DNA of 64,000 nucleotides from Pyrocephalus nanus (Eukaryota > Chordata > Aves > Passeriformes > Tyrannidae), in assembly GCA_038380795.1 (NCBI GenBank), contig CM076266.1:41314425-41378424 (forward strand), written 5' to 3'. Of this stretch, positions 1 to 13,300 are shown piece by piece. Position 1 is the stretch's first letter. Each line of letters begins with the position of its first letter. Under the pieces are notes generated by a model. It worked only from the letters and a program-made list of their open reading frames with translations. It made no database searches and had not been told where the DNA came from. Made by a program: the position numbers and the translations under genes.

Positions 1-25
1 TTCTTCCATGGGCTCACCAGCAGCT
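1..25 (-). CDS. HDAC9: HDAC9 terminal coding exon, 5' 25 bases only (cut by window edge)
   Basis: On the minus strand a pyrimidine-rich tract ending TTTTTACAG (acceptor AG at 27-26) precedes an open frame. The previous exon leaves AG, so the first base completes an Arg codon. The frame then reads A-A-G-E-P-M-E-E up to the window edge. Class IIa HDACs end in an acidic EPMEEEPxL tail, which is part of the C-terminal CRM1-type nuclear export region, and this matches its start. The remaining few codons, the stop and the 3' UTR should lie just beyond base 1. The exon is very short here, so the call rests on the acceptor, the phase match with the exon at 9049-9202 and the EPMEE motif. All three agree. 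Confidence 0.85.
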
Positions 26-3000
26 CTGTAAAAATAAACAGGCAATCAGAATACAGCACAAGAGTACACAATGACATTGTAGATTTTCATGCATAATCAA
101 AGCTGATTTTTCAGCTCTCTCAGATGTTTATTTGTGTTATTCAGTTATCCATAAATAGAGTTTCTTTCCTAGGAAGTATAAACAAATGTCAAGTGGAAAA
201 ACATTTTAGATCCAAGCAATCACCAAAAATGTTCCTGTTTATATTAAAATATGTCAGAATATTTTATAACTTTTTGTCCAGAAACGTACATGCTTTGTGT
301 CAATAGAATCAAATAACTTCATGAAAAAAATAGCTGTGATACTTTTATTTTATGAGCTTTTGCAACTAAAAATACATGTACTTATTTTTTCAAGTGGGTC
401 CATACCATTAAAGCAAAATAGCTCACTAGTAGCCAAGTAGCGCGCAGTGTTTCCTCTGAGATTCTTCTCTAGTCCCCTAATTCTTGATTTTTTTCTTTCA
501 TAAATGCATTGCCTGCCTGCCTGCAACTTTGAGACTAAATTCTGAACCTGATCAGCAGATAGCTACCACAGAGAAGGTATCTATTACAATAAAAAATTAG
601 ACTCTATGTGTATCTTTTACTTGAAAATCTCTGGGAAATATTCAGGTTAGGCAAGATGAGCTCTCTAAGACAACCAATAAGAAAATAATGAGGACACATA
701 TGATGACCTGGTATAAAGTCTTGCAATTCCTTGTATCTGACAAACTACTGCACCTGAGGAAGATAATGGCAATTGAAAAGCTTTTGAGATCACAGCAAGA
801 CCTCACTATTGAAGGGCAAAGAATTTGGACAGAAACTATTTTTCATGTCATTCTGTCAGAATACCATATGATACATGAGTTTAAAAACTCCTTTAAAATA
901 ATACCTTCAAGTAATTTTAAAATGAGGGGAGAACAAAAAGTAAATGCAAATTAATATATGACGTGTTTACCAGATAATCTTGTAAGCCAGTATAATAACT
1001 GACTTCAGTAAAAAATCCCTCAGAAAGCACAACCACATGAGATCCCATGGAAAAGAAAAGTAATTAATGAGGGCTTGCTTGGGCTTTGATAGTTTATTCA
1101 GCAAGGGGGCCAGAGAATTTTAAATGAATCTGGAATTTATTAAAGTCTTTCCCAATGAAAAAAAATCTGCCATATGTCTTTAAATGATTTTATACAGCTT
1201 ATTCCTTTATGATTTGGAATGATCACAGCTAGTATGTTGAAAAATATGTCAGGTGAATGATATATGGAAAAGAAGATATTTTTCAGACTAATTACTTTCC
1301 AAAGGGTATTGAACCTAAAAGATTATTGACCTATAAATCTTAAATCTTTTGTTCCTCACCACACAGTGGAGAATGTTCCCTATGTACAGTAACCCCTGCA
1401 GCTCTCTCATTCCTGAGAGGCGAGGTGAAGCCCTCTTGCATTCCCTCTTTTTACCCTCTTGCATTGTGCTGGCTTACAGCACAGACCACACAGTGGCAGC
1501 CAGGGTGGATGGAGCCCAGCTTGCTGCTGAGGCCCTCAGGTGTGATAAAGGATCACGCACCATGTGGGGAATTCATATTGATGGTGTGTGTTGCTGTTGT
1601 GCTGACCACACACTCCATTTTCTCCAGCCACTTTTGGAAAACTTGAATATCCCCTGTCATAAGACGAAAGTGCAATAAGCCCTTGTTAAACATCTTAACC
1701 TTATGGGTCTGTCAGGAAAGAGCATAATTTGGAAGCAGGTGACAGCTTAGTTTTTAGGTTCTGCTGTAAGTAAGTGAATGAGAAGCAAGAATTGTTGATA
1801 GATTTCAATTGGAGATTTCCAAAGCTTCACTCCTTTCTGCTCTGCCAAATCTCTGTAAGTGGGAGTGGGAGTTTAGTCTATTTATAAGAACTGAGGGAAG
1901 CAGTACATGCAACAGTCTATTCACGTGTACTTGGCTTCTGGGACTGACATTCTCTTGACCATAGCACAACTGAGAGGATCTTATTTAGGGCTTTATTCTT
2001 GGGAAATTTTTCACTGACAAGGGTGCTTCTGAGTGCCAGGAAGCACTCAGACACCAAGTGCTATATTCCAATATTTTCCAACAATAGGCCAATATTCTGC
2101 ATCAAGCAGAGTGAAAGCACCAATAAAAATTTTTATAAGCAAGTGGCAGGTGCAAGGTCCTTTCTGGAAAAGGAGAGGAAGTTATAGTGCTCTTGCAATC
2201 CAGCTGTTGTGTCTCAGTGTGGGTACTCTCATGGCCTTCTTCAGTCTCCTTTTGAAGACTTATGTCTATGCTTTAACTTCATTTTATTTGTGTCAGAGAA
2301 GTCACTGATTTTTTCAATGGCTTATCATTAAAAACATATATTTTTATGAGATAATAGCTCAGGCAAGAGTTTTGTGTGAGAGCCAGTACAGTTTCAGGGC
2401 CTTCAGTATGTAGAGAAAAACAATGTCAGTCCCATAGCACTGAGCACTGAATCAATATATACCCATTCTGCCAAAATCAAAAGTTTTCAAAATTAAAATT
2501 GAGAGGGCAGATTCTGACAGGCCAAATTTATGTTATTTCAGCTTTGTCACTGTTAGTTACATCAATGCAGTCAGTCTTCCTGTAGCTGATGGGAAGGTGG
2601 CATAAAAACATAAAACAGGCAAACCCCCCTATCCTGTACTGTAGGCTCTGACTGGTTCCTTGAGATGCAGCTGTGGTCTGATCTGAACCAATTCCATGTG
2701 GTCAGCAGATTCAGAAAGACAACAGTTGAGACTGTAATGACTGTAGAATCACAAGTGTGTTTTTTCTCTAAGGTTTCTCTGTGGCTCATTTAAACTGCAA
2801 GTTCCTAGGAGCTGAGCCCTCCTGATTTTGATGTGCTGGGAAGAGTGCTCACCTTTAGCTCTCTATATGTACAATTCTCACCAAGTCAGAATGAAGTAGT
2901 CTCTTTGCAGTTAATGCTAAAGAAAATCATTCTGTTTAAACCTTAAAACAAGAGAAACAGATGACGCAAAAATCCTACCATATGGATAAAATCTGGCAAA

Positions 3001-6000
3001 ACATGTGACATCTTAAATATTGTTCTGTGGCAATTGAGAATAAATGTTATTTATGAGAATATTATTCAAAATACTTAATATCTACAATTTAAAAAGGTAA
3101 TATTTAAGAATATAGATAAACTTAGAACATCATCCAAAATGTAAATGTTTCTCTTACCCTATTTTTTAAATTAGAATTACAGAGATTCCTCTCAGCTACA
3201 TCATCACACACATAAAACTAAAAATTCAAGGTATGCTTCCAAGTCACAGAAACTGCTGAACAAAAGATAGATTTTCTGGCACGGTATGGCTGTTTTATGC
3301 CATAATCTGTTCCTAATTTAACTCAGCTGTCTCAGGGAAGATCGTTGTAATTGAAAAGCGATCCTCTGGTAGCAGAGAGCTGGGAAAAAAGAGGTGCGTT
3401 TCTGTACCATGGAGATGATTCAGAGAACATATAAAGATATTATATAAGAGATCCTAGTAAAATTGGACTTAGCATGGATCAAAGAGAAAGGAACTAAAAG
3501 TAAAAACTATCCTAGCTTAAGAGCAGAATAAGGTAACTACTCATATACTCTCAAAAGAGGAAGTAATGCCCAAATAAGGCAAATTAAATAAAATATAAAC
3601 TCTGGCAAGTTAAATGTAAACCCTCAATGAAGCAGAACAAAGGAGACTCTGAAGAGCAACATGTTAAAGGCATAAAAGCTAATAATAAAAAGATCTTTCA
3701 AAATACATCAGAAGAAATGATCAAAGCATAAAAGGAGCATCAAGGAAGGTAGACCACAAAAGCAAAATGAACTATTTATATCTGGGTTCACTAGAGAAGT
3801 GTCAGGGAGATTTTATTATTTGCAGATGAACTATCTTAAATTGAATCAGCACTAGAACAAACTGATATATCAAACATTGCCAAATTTCTAAGAGCAGATG
3901 ATATTTGTCCTCTAAGTTCCAGGGGAATGTGATTAGGATGCTGTTAAAGAAATAGTCTTTGAGCAGATTCTAAAGCTGAACTCAGCATCTATGCAAGGGG
4001 AAGAGAAGGCAACAAATGCAGTTACCCTTTTGGAAACCACAGGAGATAAAGTAAGCCTGCACTGGGAAACTGAAAGTAGTGATAGGCATTTAGGTAACAG
4101 TAATTTGAGTTAGGTCTTAACACTTACAAAGACAGCAAGCCTTACAAATTTACTAGAAGTTTCTGAAGGAAATTAGGGAAGAGGGATCAAGCAGAATCCC
4201 TGAGAAAAGGAAGTCTTCCAACAATTTCATTCAAGTGCTCTGAGGAATCCAGGTCACGAGAGAAAGTCCTCTCACAGATTAAAAATCCATGAAAAGTAGG
4301 AAATAGAAAATAATTTTGGTGAATATTTACCATGGAGGGATTCTCTGGAGTATCTCAAAAAGATTAGGCTGACTATCAGCAGATTTAGGTGACAATGTTT
4401 GCTGATCATGACAAATTGCCAATACTAGTCAGTTCTAAGATCCATAACACCATTTCTGAGTGGAAAAGCTAAACAAACACACAATACCCAAAATGGGGAG
4501 GACAGTGATGGCTACAACTGAGAGCTCGGAATTAATGGTAGTGGAGCAGAGAGCAATAGAAACAAAAAATCCTCAATATTAAGCTACATTGTAAATCCTC
4601 ACTGTGCCCAGCTCCAATGTGCTGGACTCCTCCATGCAACTCTTACTCCCTCTCTTAGAGACTAAGAACATTTTGCACAGAGAGGGGCAAAAATCATCAG
4701 AGGTAAGAAAATATTTTCCTACCAGGAGGAATACAGAGTCTTAAGAAGTTGAAGCCTTTAAAACCAGAAATGGGCCAAAGATTATGAATCAGTAAAGAGC
4801 TGGTTTTCTTTCTCACAATACAAGAACTAGGGGTTCCCATGCGATTTTACTGGTTAATAAGTTTAGAGCAAAGAAAAAGAAGTACAATGCCTGATGAGGC
4901 TGTGGAATTCATTAGCAAGTACCAAAGGTGTAAACTGGTTAAAAAAAAGTTTTGAAAAGTTTATGCCTGTGTATGTATCCTGGAGGCTTTTACAAAGGAT
5001 GGGTCAGACACAGCTGTTGAAATCTACCAACTCACCAGGGCAAGAAGGATGGCTCTCAGCCTCTTCTCCTGGTTCTCTTCCTTATGCAACCACCACTGGA
5101 GGATGAGAGAAAGGTGGGCAAGATAAGGCTGCAGGCTACCTGGGGAAGCAGATCCTGTGGGGTATGGCCAGGTAGCTGCTGGTTACTCAGCACAGCTGAG
5201 GTAGATATACAAATAATGAAATGCCAAGTGAAGCTTTATGACTTGATATACAAATACAGTGAGTGTCTCTAAATGGTGGCTAGCTGTACCCCATGATTCA
5301 ACCAATTGAGTAAAATGTATGCTCAGCTGAATCAGAGCTATAAAGTCAAATTCTGATAAATGTCACTCTCAAGATTTACTGTTTCCTGTAAAAATAGTAA
5401 GTGCAAGAGATCTCCCTCCACACCCTTTTCTTTTTCCATTTTAAGAAGAAACATCCAGAAGCTCCAATGTATCAGAGACAGCAGGGTACTGAGTATTTTC
5501 ACAGCACGATTTCTGAAACAGATGTCTGGCCAAAGCAAAATTCTAATCAGCTAAATCTGTATCTCACACAGGGAATAAACAGTTATCAACGCACAAAAGT
5601 TTTGATAGTTAGAAATGTTTTACAGAGCATGCCTGTTCCTTTAATTGCATCTGTATTTAAATCTGTGTTAGCATCATGCATGTTTTCTTTCCTATCCACA
5701 AACCCTTTTTTCTATATCTGTTCTCTTCTGAAGTCTATAATCAAGATTCAATTGGACCTTAAAATGCAGAGTTGCGCTTTGGTAAAATAAAACACCAAAA
5801 GCATAGCAGCTTTTCACGTTTTTCTTCATTTACCCTGCCAGAGAAAATCAAGTAAAAAAGTAATCAGCACTGTCACTTGAAGAAAAGAAAGAAAGAAAGA
5901 AGAAAGAAATAGAAATACTTAATATGGGCCTTAGCCAGGAGCATTTTATCCTTTATTCATCAGTGGTAAATGAGTCAGATATGAGTTGGCCAGGAAAAGA

Positions 6001-9000
6001 GCTCCTTTACCCAAAATCTGAGTTTAAAGTGAGTCATCTCACTCCAAACACCAATATATCCTCCAACATAACTGGCAAGAGTTTCCCACAAAGAGACTCT
6101 TGCTGCTGCTCTCTTCATCTGGAGGCCTGACCATCCAGAGCTAAACTTGACAGGATCTCTACCATCAAATCAGTGAAACAGGATTAGAGTTGCAGGCCAG
6201 AAATATCAGCCTGGCCGACCGTGGTGTGAATTAAGAGGAAGTAAATAGACTCCTGGTGTAATGAAGAAGCCCTTGAGGCCAACTTGTCAGCCACAGTGCT
6301 TTCTGCTCTCATCCCACCCTACCTGTCACAAACAACTTTCCGAAAGGAACACTCAATGTAAAAGTTTGCAACAGGTCTTCAAAAACTGACCCCATTCACA
6401 ACAGTAGGGGGAAGGGTGCATATACCATGGTCTTTCCAAGAGGGCTTGAGACTCCACATGACTTCTCACATCCCTGCAACCCTGTCTTTGCCATAGGAAG
6501 TGGCTGGAGAAGAATTGCGTACGTGGTCCTTTATTACGATAAAAATTAAAAAATGTGAAAAAGCAAAGTTGAACTCATCTCTACCTTACTGCAGTTTGTG
6601 TTGGAATGTGTCTATGAAATAAATAGCATGCTTATATGAAATGAATGAAATTATACAAAACTAAAAAGTGTGCAATGTCACAGGATCAGTCCCTGGACAT
6701 CCCATGATGGACTTTTATTCATTTTCAAAGTGCATACAGGCCCTCTACATCCTCCCTACAGTCCAGACAACCCTCAGAATCAGACCGTTAGGGGGACCAT
6801 TTTTGATCCCATATTCTTCCTTACCTTCATCAGAAAGAAAACAAAGACAATGATGCCCAGAAGCCTCAGAAACCTAACTATCAATTTCAGTCCAGTGGGA
6901 CAGCACTTTTGTTCTCCTGTCACTCTCTGACGGCAATCTGGCTTCATGTGACCTCCTTGTGGGTAACGAATGTGCAAGCAGACTTCAGAACACGTGCATG
7001 CACAGGCTTTTTTTTTTTTTTGTGCTGCTGACAAATGTCTGCAGCACCACAGAAGGCATTTCAAACGAAGCCATTTTTCCACAAAACAATTCATCACGAT
7101 GGAATGGTCCCTGCAAGAGTCCAGAACTGATGAAGTGTAATGAATCTGGCAGCCACATGAATTCCACTTGTGTACATTTTAGTACATCTATTTTTTTTCA
7201 TTTTTCTCAGCTCTTCCCTGAAATTCTGTTCTCAGAATGGGTGGAAACTGTCACAGGTTATCAGTTGGTAGGTAAAAAGTATGATAATTAAGTGCAGCAT
7301 TAGCTAAAGGGTTATTTTGTTCAAATGACATAGGATCAGCAGTTGCTTTCAATAGTTGTAGTTTTAAGTGAGTGAAGGCACATAACAAATACAATTCTTG
7401 CTTATCTCCAGTAACGTAAAAATATACAAAATTAACCACACCCTTTTCCAGACAATTTAAAGCTTTGCTTTATTTGACTACATTAGTTCCAACACTTTAA
7501 GTAAATTTTTTTATATTTCAGCTATGTAACACATATGTACCTTTCTGTCCTTAGCTAGCAGAAGTGTCTCATAACTGTTAGAAATTTATATGGAAATCCT
7601 TACATTATTCTTTAGCTGAGCACTGATTAGCACAGCCATGAATCTAAAATACATCTTGTCTTCATCATGGATTCCCCTCTAAGCTTTTGTGAATTTGTTT
7701 GCAATAACACTAGCATAAGAATAGCCACAGAATATTAAAACTACAATTACAATTGGAAAGGTAATTATGAAAATACTGTGAACTTTACTAGCTAGCTCTT
7801 CTCCCTGTGTCTCCCTTTGAGCTGTGTCTCTTAACTCATTGACAGCTGAGAGTTCCCACTGTTGTGAGAGATGTTCACTCCCAAACACAACCACAGCTTT
7901 GAGCACTGCACTGGTCCCCTGGGTGCCTATCAGTTCAGTTCTGACTAAAAGATCCAACGTGGGAGGCAAGAACCCAAGCAAATATGAAGAATTTATTTAA
8001 ATAAGAAGCTGTCACAATGTAGGAGCCATGGACCCTTCTGGCTTCACTCCCATCACTGCTCTGCCTACCCACAGCTCCCTCCTTTCTCTCCTGTTGCTAC
8101 AGCTCTGCTCCGTAGCCTTCAGGGAGCTGATGAGTCTCCTTATAAGGCTTTTTTCATCTTTCCTCCTCCCTCCTGTTTTTTCTGTGTGATGGAAACTGAA
8201 TGGTTCCACTACATTTTGGGTCTTTCTCTACTGGTGAAGACCAGGAATGTTTGTCCTTAAAATGGAAAAATAGGAAATTCGAAGGACTTCTGCAGTGACT
8301 TTTCTAATTGTAGATGACACAGTATTCAGTGGCTATCCATTTTTCTTTTCATCTGTAATTGGCAAAAAGCACAACAGCACTTACTGTACCATTTTCTCAA
8401 TTTGGAAATTGAAAGCAATCTTCATTAATGTAAAAAGCAGATGACAAGCTGGAAAAAACAGCGCTCTCATTCTTTGCCAGTCTACCTTCATCTTGGTATA
8501 CAGAAAATGTTGGCCCTAATCCTTGTCAAGATTGGTTTAAGTTTTATACTGGCACTGTTCCACCGCTTCCAGGGAAGTAACTTTTAATGCCTGTCTAATA
8601 TCATTTAATAATGATTTAAGTCCATCCTTATTAAATTTATCTGACTGTGTGTTAAATGCCTTCCTAGGAAATTAAAACTAAAACAGATTTGAAAAGCTTC
8701 CAATGAGAAAAGAGTATGGTTGATTACATTTGATTATGACTATTTACCTCATACAGATATTGCACTTTTTATGCATTCGTGAGCATCAGACATGGGAAGA
8801 AAACAAGGTCCTTTTACTAACCATGAGCTTTAGTGAAGAAATAGATGCACCAAAACAAAACTAACTAAAACTGCTAGCACAGAATACCTCTGCTTCCAGA
8901 GGCCAAGTGAGAGTACTCAAATCCAGGAATGAAAAACTCCAGCATCTCAATTAGCAGATAATTTTCAAGCAAGTCTAGTCTATCTATTTCTTCATCTCGC

Positions 9001-9048
9001 TTGGCTGAAGCGAAAGACTTGTTCTCTCCGACGATTTCATACACTTAC
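26..9048 (-). other. HDAC9: HDAC9 last intron (9.0 kb)
   Basis: This lies between the donor GTAAGT at 9048-9043 and the acceptor at 27-26, both on the minus strand. It is AT-rich and I see no convincing exon of any other gene. A short purine stretch of GAAA units lies at 5879-5909. Around 1358-1680 the base composition is richer in GC, and the 12-mer ACCACACAGTGG occurs twice, 127 bases apart. Open frames in this stretch are short and overlap one another on both strands without family resemblance. The proximity to the gene end, and to TWIST1 in other vertebrates, makes enhancers possible, but nothing seen here proves one. Confidence 0.8.
5879..5909. repeat. (GAAA)n purine microsatellite
   Basis: This is a 31-base uninterrupted purine stretch made mainly of GAAA/AGAAA units on the plus strand. 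It is intronic in HDAC9 and is not associated with a recognisable transposon tail. Confidence 0.8.
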
Positions 9049-9202
9049 CTGCTGCCTTCCTGAGGGATACACTGCTCAACATCCACTGAAAGAGAGGCCA
9101 TAGCAGACACTGTTTCTGTTTCCTCCCTCTCTTGTTGCTGAGACTCAGCCAGAGCACAATCCACTGGCACAGAGTATGGCTCCACTGACTTCCAGTACTT
9201 GC
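9049..9202 (-). CDS. HDAC9: HDAC9 penultimate coding exon: C-terminal tail with nuclear export region
   Basis: This 154-bp exon lies between an acceptor TTTTCCTTAG (AG at 9204-9203) and a consensus donor AG|GTAAGT (9048-9043). It enters with GC to complete a Ser codon and leaves with AG, matching its neighbours. It starts S-K-Y-W-K-S-V, as in the long human HDAC9 isoform. A divergent linker rich in Gln and Glu follows (ESQQQEREE), then ETETVSAMASLSVDVEQ. The M-x-x-L-x-V-x-V spacing of hydrophobic residues fits the CRM1-dependent export signal known at the C-terminus of HDAC4/5/7/9. That signal lets class IIa enzymes shuttle to the cytoplasm after 14-3-3 binding. The part before ETETV is poorly conserved against the human protein as I remember it, while the export part is nearly unchanged. 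HDAC4 has a similar tail, but the catalytic exons here favour HDAC9. Confidence 0.93.
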
Positions 9203-10091
9203 CTAAGGAAAACACACATAATAATTTATGGGAATTTTAGCTAGCATGGTGGTACAAGCACAGTAATCAGTTAGTTCAACATTGAGTGATTATAATTTAA
9301 AATCACTGTGGTGTAAGCAGTACAGTTGAAATTTCAGACTGCAGTGAAGATGTATATTTCTGAACCTAAGAATGCCAAGTTGGAAAGTGCTTTCATTCCA
9401 AGGGCTGTGTCACACCCTTCCACAGAAGGTAATAAACTGGAGGAGTAACACACAGACTAATGAACACAGATTATCAGGCAGGCTATTGTCTTTATCTACA
9501 CAAGGTGAAGAGAGTTCAGAGCAGGGCTAATAACGAGAAGCTCTGATATGGCAGAAAGTTGATGCATATACAGTGAAATGTAGAAAAATGTACATTATTG
9601 TACAAAGTGCTCACACAGCACTGTCTTGAAAAGGAAAAGAGTCAGAAATGCCAGCTCGGACTGAAGTGGTGTTGCCAGAACAATCAGGTTTGTTAGTCCT
9701 GGATGTTCTTTCTCCTCCAACCTCAGGGCGTATACTAGAACAATAATTTATTTAAAACTTTCATATATGAACTGGCTGTTGCTGGAAAGCTGCCAGGTAT
9801 CACAAGGAATAGAGACTTCTGGTTTGCTGCATAAAATCTGCCGTGTAAAAACACAGCGTTGGATTAAAACATGAGTATTTTCAGCTTTCTGGCTGCAGCA
9901 GAAGGTCCTCAAGCGACACAAACAATAATGGCAGGTGACTCATGCCCAACATATAAAGTGGTCTGCTACTGCAGCGCTATTAAGAAATAGGTTGATTATT
10001 GATAGCCATGTGAACAAGTAAGAATTTACATATATATTTCTTACAGTCCAGCAAAACACTGAGCGCTCACTAATTGCCAGGTGGATGACAC

Positions 10092-10345
10092 CTGGGAATT
10101 AGGAGCTTTGGGAAGCCTGGACCAGAGCTTACTCAGTGTTTAGCAAGAAGCTTTCAGCAGCTGCTGCAGAGGTTGGATCAGGGTACTTATCTGGGAATTA
10201 GACAGAGGGTTTCAACAGCTGTGAAAGAGTGGGGATCAAGTAGGGGACTTTCCGAGGACTAAAAGGAGGATTTTGGCAGCTGGGCAGTGGGCTGAGCTGA
10301 GGTGCTTATCCAGAGGGTAGCTGGAGGCTTTGACAGCTGGGAGGC
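10092..10345. repeat. Degenerate ~58-bp minisatellite, about 4.5 copies, one CAGCTG per copy
   Basis: A block of tandem, diverged units lies inside the intron and is richer in G and C than its flanks. The clearest shared core is a pyrimidine-rich step followed by CAGCTG, as in CTTTCAGCAGCT (10151), GTTTCAACAGCT (10209), ATTTTGGCAGCT (10270) and GCTTTGACAGCT (10327). The CAGCTG sites start at 10158, 10216, 10277 and 10334, giving steps of 58, 61 and 57 bases. A partial fifth copy lies upstream: CTGGGAATTAG occurs at 10092 and again near 10191. The divergence between copies indicates an old array. The repeat boundaries are approximate. Confidence 0.75.
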
Positions 10346-13300
10346 CAGGCCAGCAGTGGTGCTGCCTGTGCTGCACACAGGCTGCTGAAAACCACCTCTT
10401 TGGTAACACCGCTCTCAGCACAGTTTCAGGCTTTTGGAAAGATGAACTTTTCCCTGCAGTGAGAAAGCAGCTGTCAATAAAGCCTGAAAATGTCTTTATT
10501 CAAAAACATCATTGCAAGATGAAAGCCCAAGTCAATCTTCAAGAACAACCAGTGAGCATGGCCAGAGTGTTTCTTTGAACTCTAATAGTGTGCACGTTTG
10601 AGTAGTTAGCAGAATCTTTAAATAACGGGGACCTTCTGGGGATAAAATGTAAAGTGTATTAAGTATCCTACAAAGTTGAGATTAAGTGTTAGGAGGTTGG
10701 CTTTCCTCCAAAAACATGAAAGACAGAGCTAAAAAGTTATGTGCATAACAGTAGGCTCAATGATTGGAGCCTGGCAAATTTTATAAATACAAGACAAAAA
10801 TATTCTCTATTATTACTGTGCTCAGAGACCATATTCTCTATTCATTAAAAAATACACTAAAAACAAACAAAAAAATTATATGAGAATTCCACAATGTTCT
10901 CACAGATCATATGTGCTAAAGTCAGTCTTTGCAATATACACCCAATTCAAACCCTATAATTTATGAGCTAAATGTTCGCAGAGTGGGTGGGGTTTTTGTT
11001 GCAGAAACAGATGTGCAAGAAAATCAAATCTGTTGGCATGGGAATAATACCCCCTCTTGCCTATAAAAGAAATGAACCCATGTTCACTGCTGGAGTTTTC
11101 AAGGGCTCTTATTCATAAAATAAAATATTAGTACCCAGTTACCACTGTGTTGCTCTCCTGCAGCAACAATAAAACAGCATCAGTGAGGATTGCTACATCA
11201 CATTCGTTCATTCACACAGAGGCTCACACACCAGCTGCCCCCTGCATCCTGATTTTCTCATAACATTAAAAGTCAGGGCCAATTCAAGCACATTAGTGGG
11301 CTCTCTGTGCCCATTTAACTGCCCTTCACTCCCACGTGATTGGTGATTGTCCTTGTTTTCATGCATTGAGAATTATGAGAGGAGCTTCAGCAATAACGAA
11401 AGAGAGTAAAGTCAGGCCAGGAGACAGGTGGCAGCACCTATACTGCTATGGAGGGTCCTGGAGAAGAGAAGTATGTGGTAGGGTATTTGTGGTTTTGTGG
11501 GAGGAAATTTTAAAGCAATCCCAGTTAGAAATAGCATCCAGGTAGCAGCAGGTACCTCATGCAAAGAGGGCTTTGTGATGCTTGTGAAAAAACAAGAATA
11601 GATTTTTCTTTAAAATCAGAAAACTATACTTTACAAACACCTGCAGTAAGCAGAACAGCTTTGCAAGCTACTTTTTATCTGGGACAACATTTATGTGTTG
11701 TACACAAAACCTACGGGCCTTCAATGCACGTTCAGCCAAAAGATTTGAGGCAAGGTGTTGTGGAATGGAGAGGCAATCACAGCATGCAGCTGCAAAGGAG
11801 CTTTGTTACAAGTTCTAGGTATGCTGTGGATTGACAATTAAATGAGCTCAAAAAGCATCTGCCTCAAATTGCTCACATCTCTGAAATTGCCATTTCTACT
11901 GTCCTCTACTGGAATGTGAAATTCCACCAGTCCTGTTACATTCATTGAGAAGAACTTGGTGGAACTCAGGGGAAAGAATGAAGCACGCTGCTGGTTTCAT
12001 TCATAGAAAACTTGAGCAATCATGGCTTGCAAGAAAAAAACAATGAAACCAAATCAGTCTCTAGGTATGCTTTAGCTATCAGCATGAAAATGTGCTTAAG
12101 TCTCCCTCAAAGGTTTGTGGGAGCACTGATTATTGCCAGGAAATAATAAAAGGGAATGTTTCTGTCACTGTTACAGGTATTTGTAATTGCCTTTCACAGA
12201 TAGATTTGGACATGCCATACCATGGCTTGCTTGAAAAAAAAAGGGTGTTTGGGGATGGTATTCAAGCTGGTGAACAGGATTGTTTAGAAATAGCATTTTA
12301 CATGGGTGTGGGAACTGCTACTTCCAAATGTATTGGATTCCCAAAGGATCTCTGGATCACTGTCACATACAAAACATTTATACAAATTTTATTCTAGTTA
12401 GAAAAAGGTTGTTTCTTATTTTCTAAGCATTATAGCTTCAATACATAACTTTTTAGGTAATATCTGCAAGAAAAGGCAGAATATTGAGCTCCAAACCCCA
12501 AGCAGCCCGACTTAGGTTTCTGAAGAACATCCCACTGGACTGCAGGACTGTACTGGTTCAACTCAAACCTAAGTGTGGCAAAATTAAGTCACTCTGCAGA
12601 GCTCTGGACCGTGTTTTCAGACTTACACTATATATTCGTTCCTAAATCCACGCCTCCTCTCTCAATTGCCATCATTTGTGTGTATTTCTAGTAAAGACAT
12701 CATGCCTTTCTAGAGCCATTTTTTTGTTTGTTTCTCAATTCACCCTTTTTTGGTTTCAGACTCCTTTTCTGTTAAATACATGTCTTACTTCAAACAGCAT
12801 CTTCTTTTCTCATGTCTGTGGCCTGCGTGCAGCATTATAATTTGAAAATCTGTTCTATATTGCACAGTACATGAGTCTCTTTAACTTGCTGACTCCTTCC
12901 AGATCATTAACAGATTACTAACAGGGAATTCCAACTCATGAGATACCCTGGGACACACCACTCAGTAAAAAGGATTTACTGGAATATATCATATAATGCT
13001 TATTTACTTAAAACATTTGCATATCTAGGTGTCTACTGGATATGAAGGATTAATTATATGCCTACAAGATATTTTATTTGTCACTTTACAATTCAGATTG
13101 AGAATTACTGCATGATCAGTGAATAACACATGATGTCCCTTTTAAAAACTGCATATATTTTACGTAGATGAATCCCAGTTGTTTGTGATTCATCTAACAC
13201 GAATTAAAACATTTGCTATCCATTTGTTATTGTTAAGGAGCCAGCAAACATTAGAAGTCAGGAAGCTCCCACTGCCTCAGCAAAATGGCAGAGAACAGAG

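Noticed and set aside
5401..5790. 129-codon plus-strand frame as a small gene
   Set aside because: It is antisense to HDAC9, its composition is that of AT-rich intron (Phe, Leu, Ser, Lys), and it has no recognisable family or promoter.
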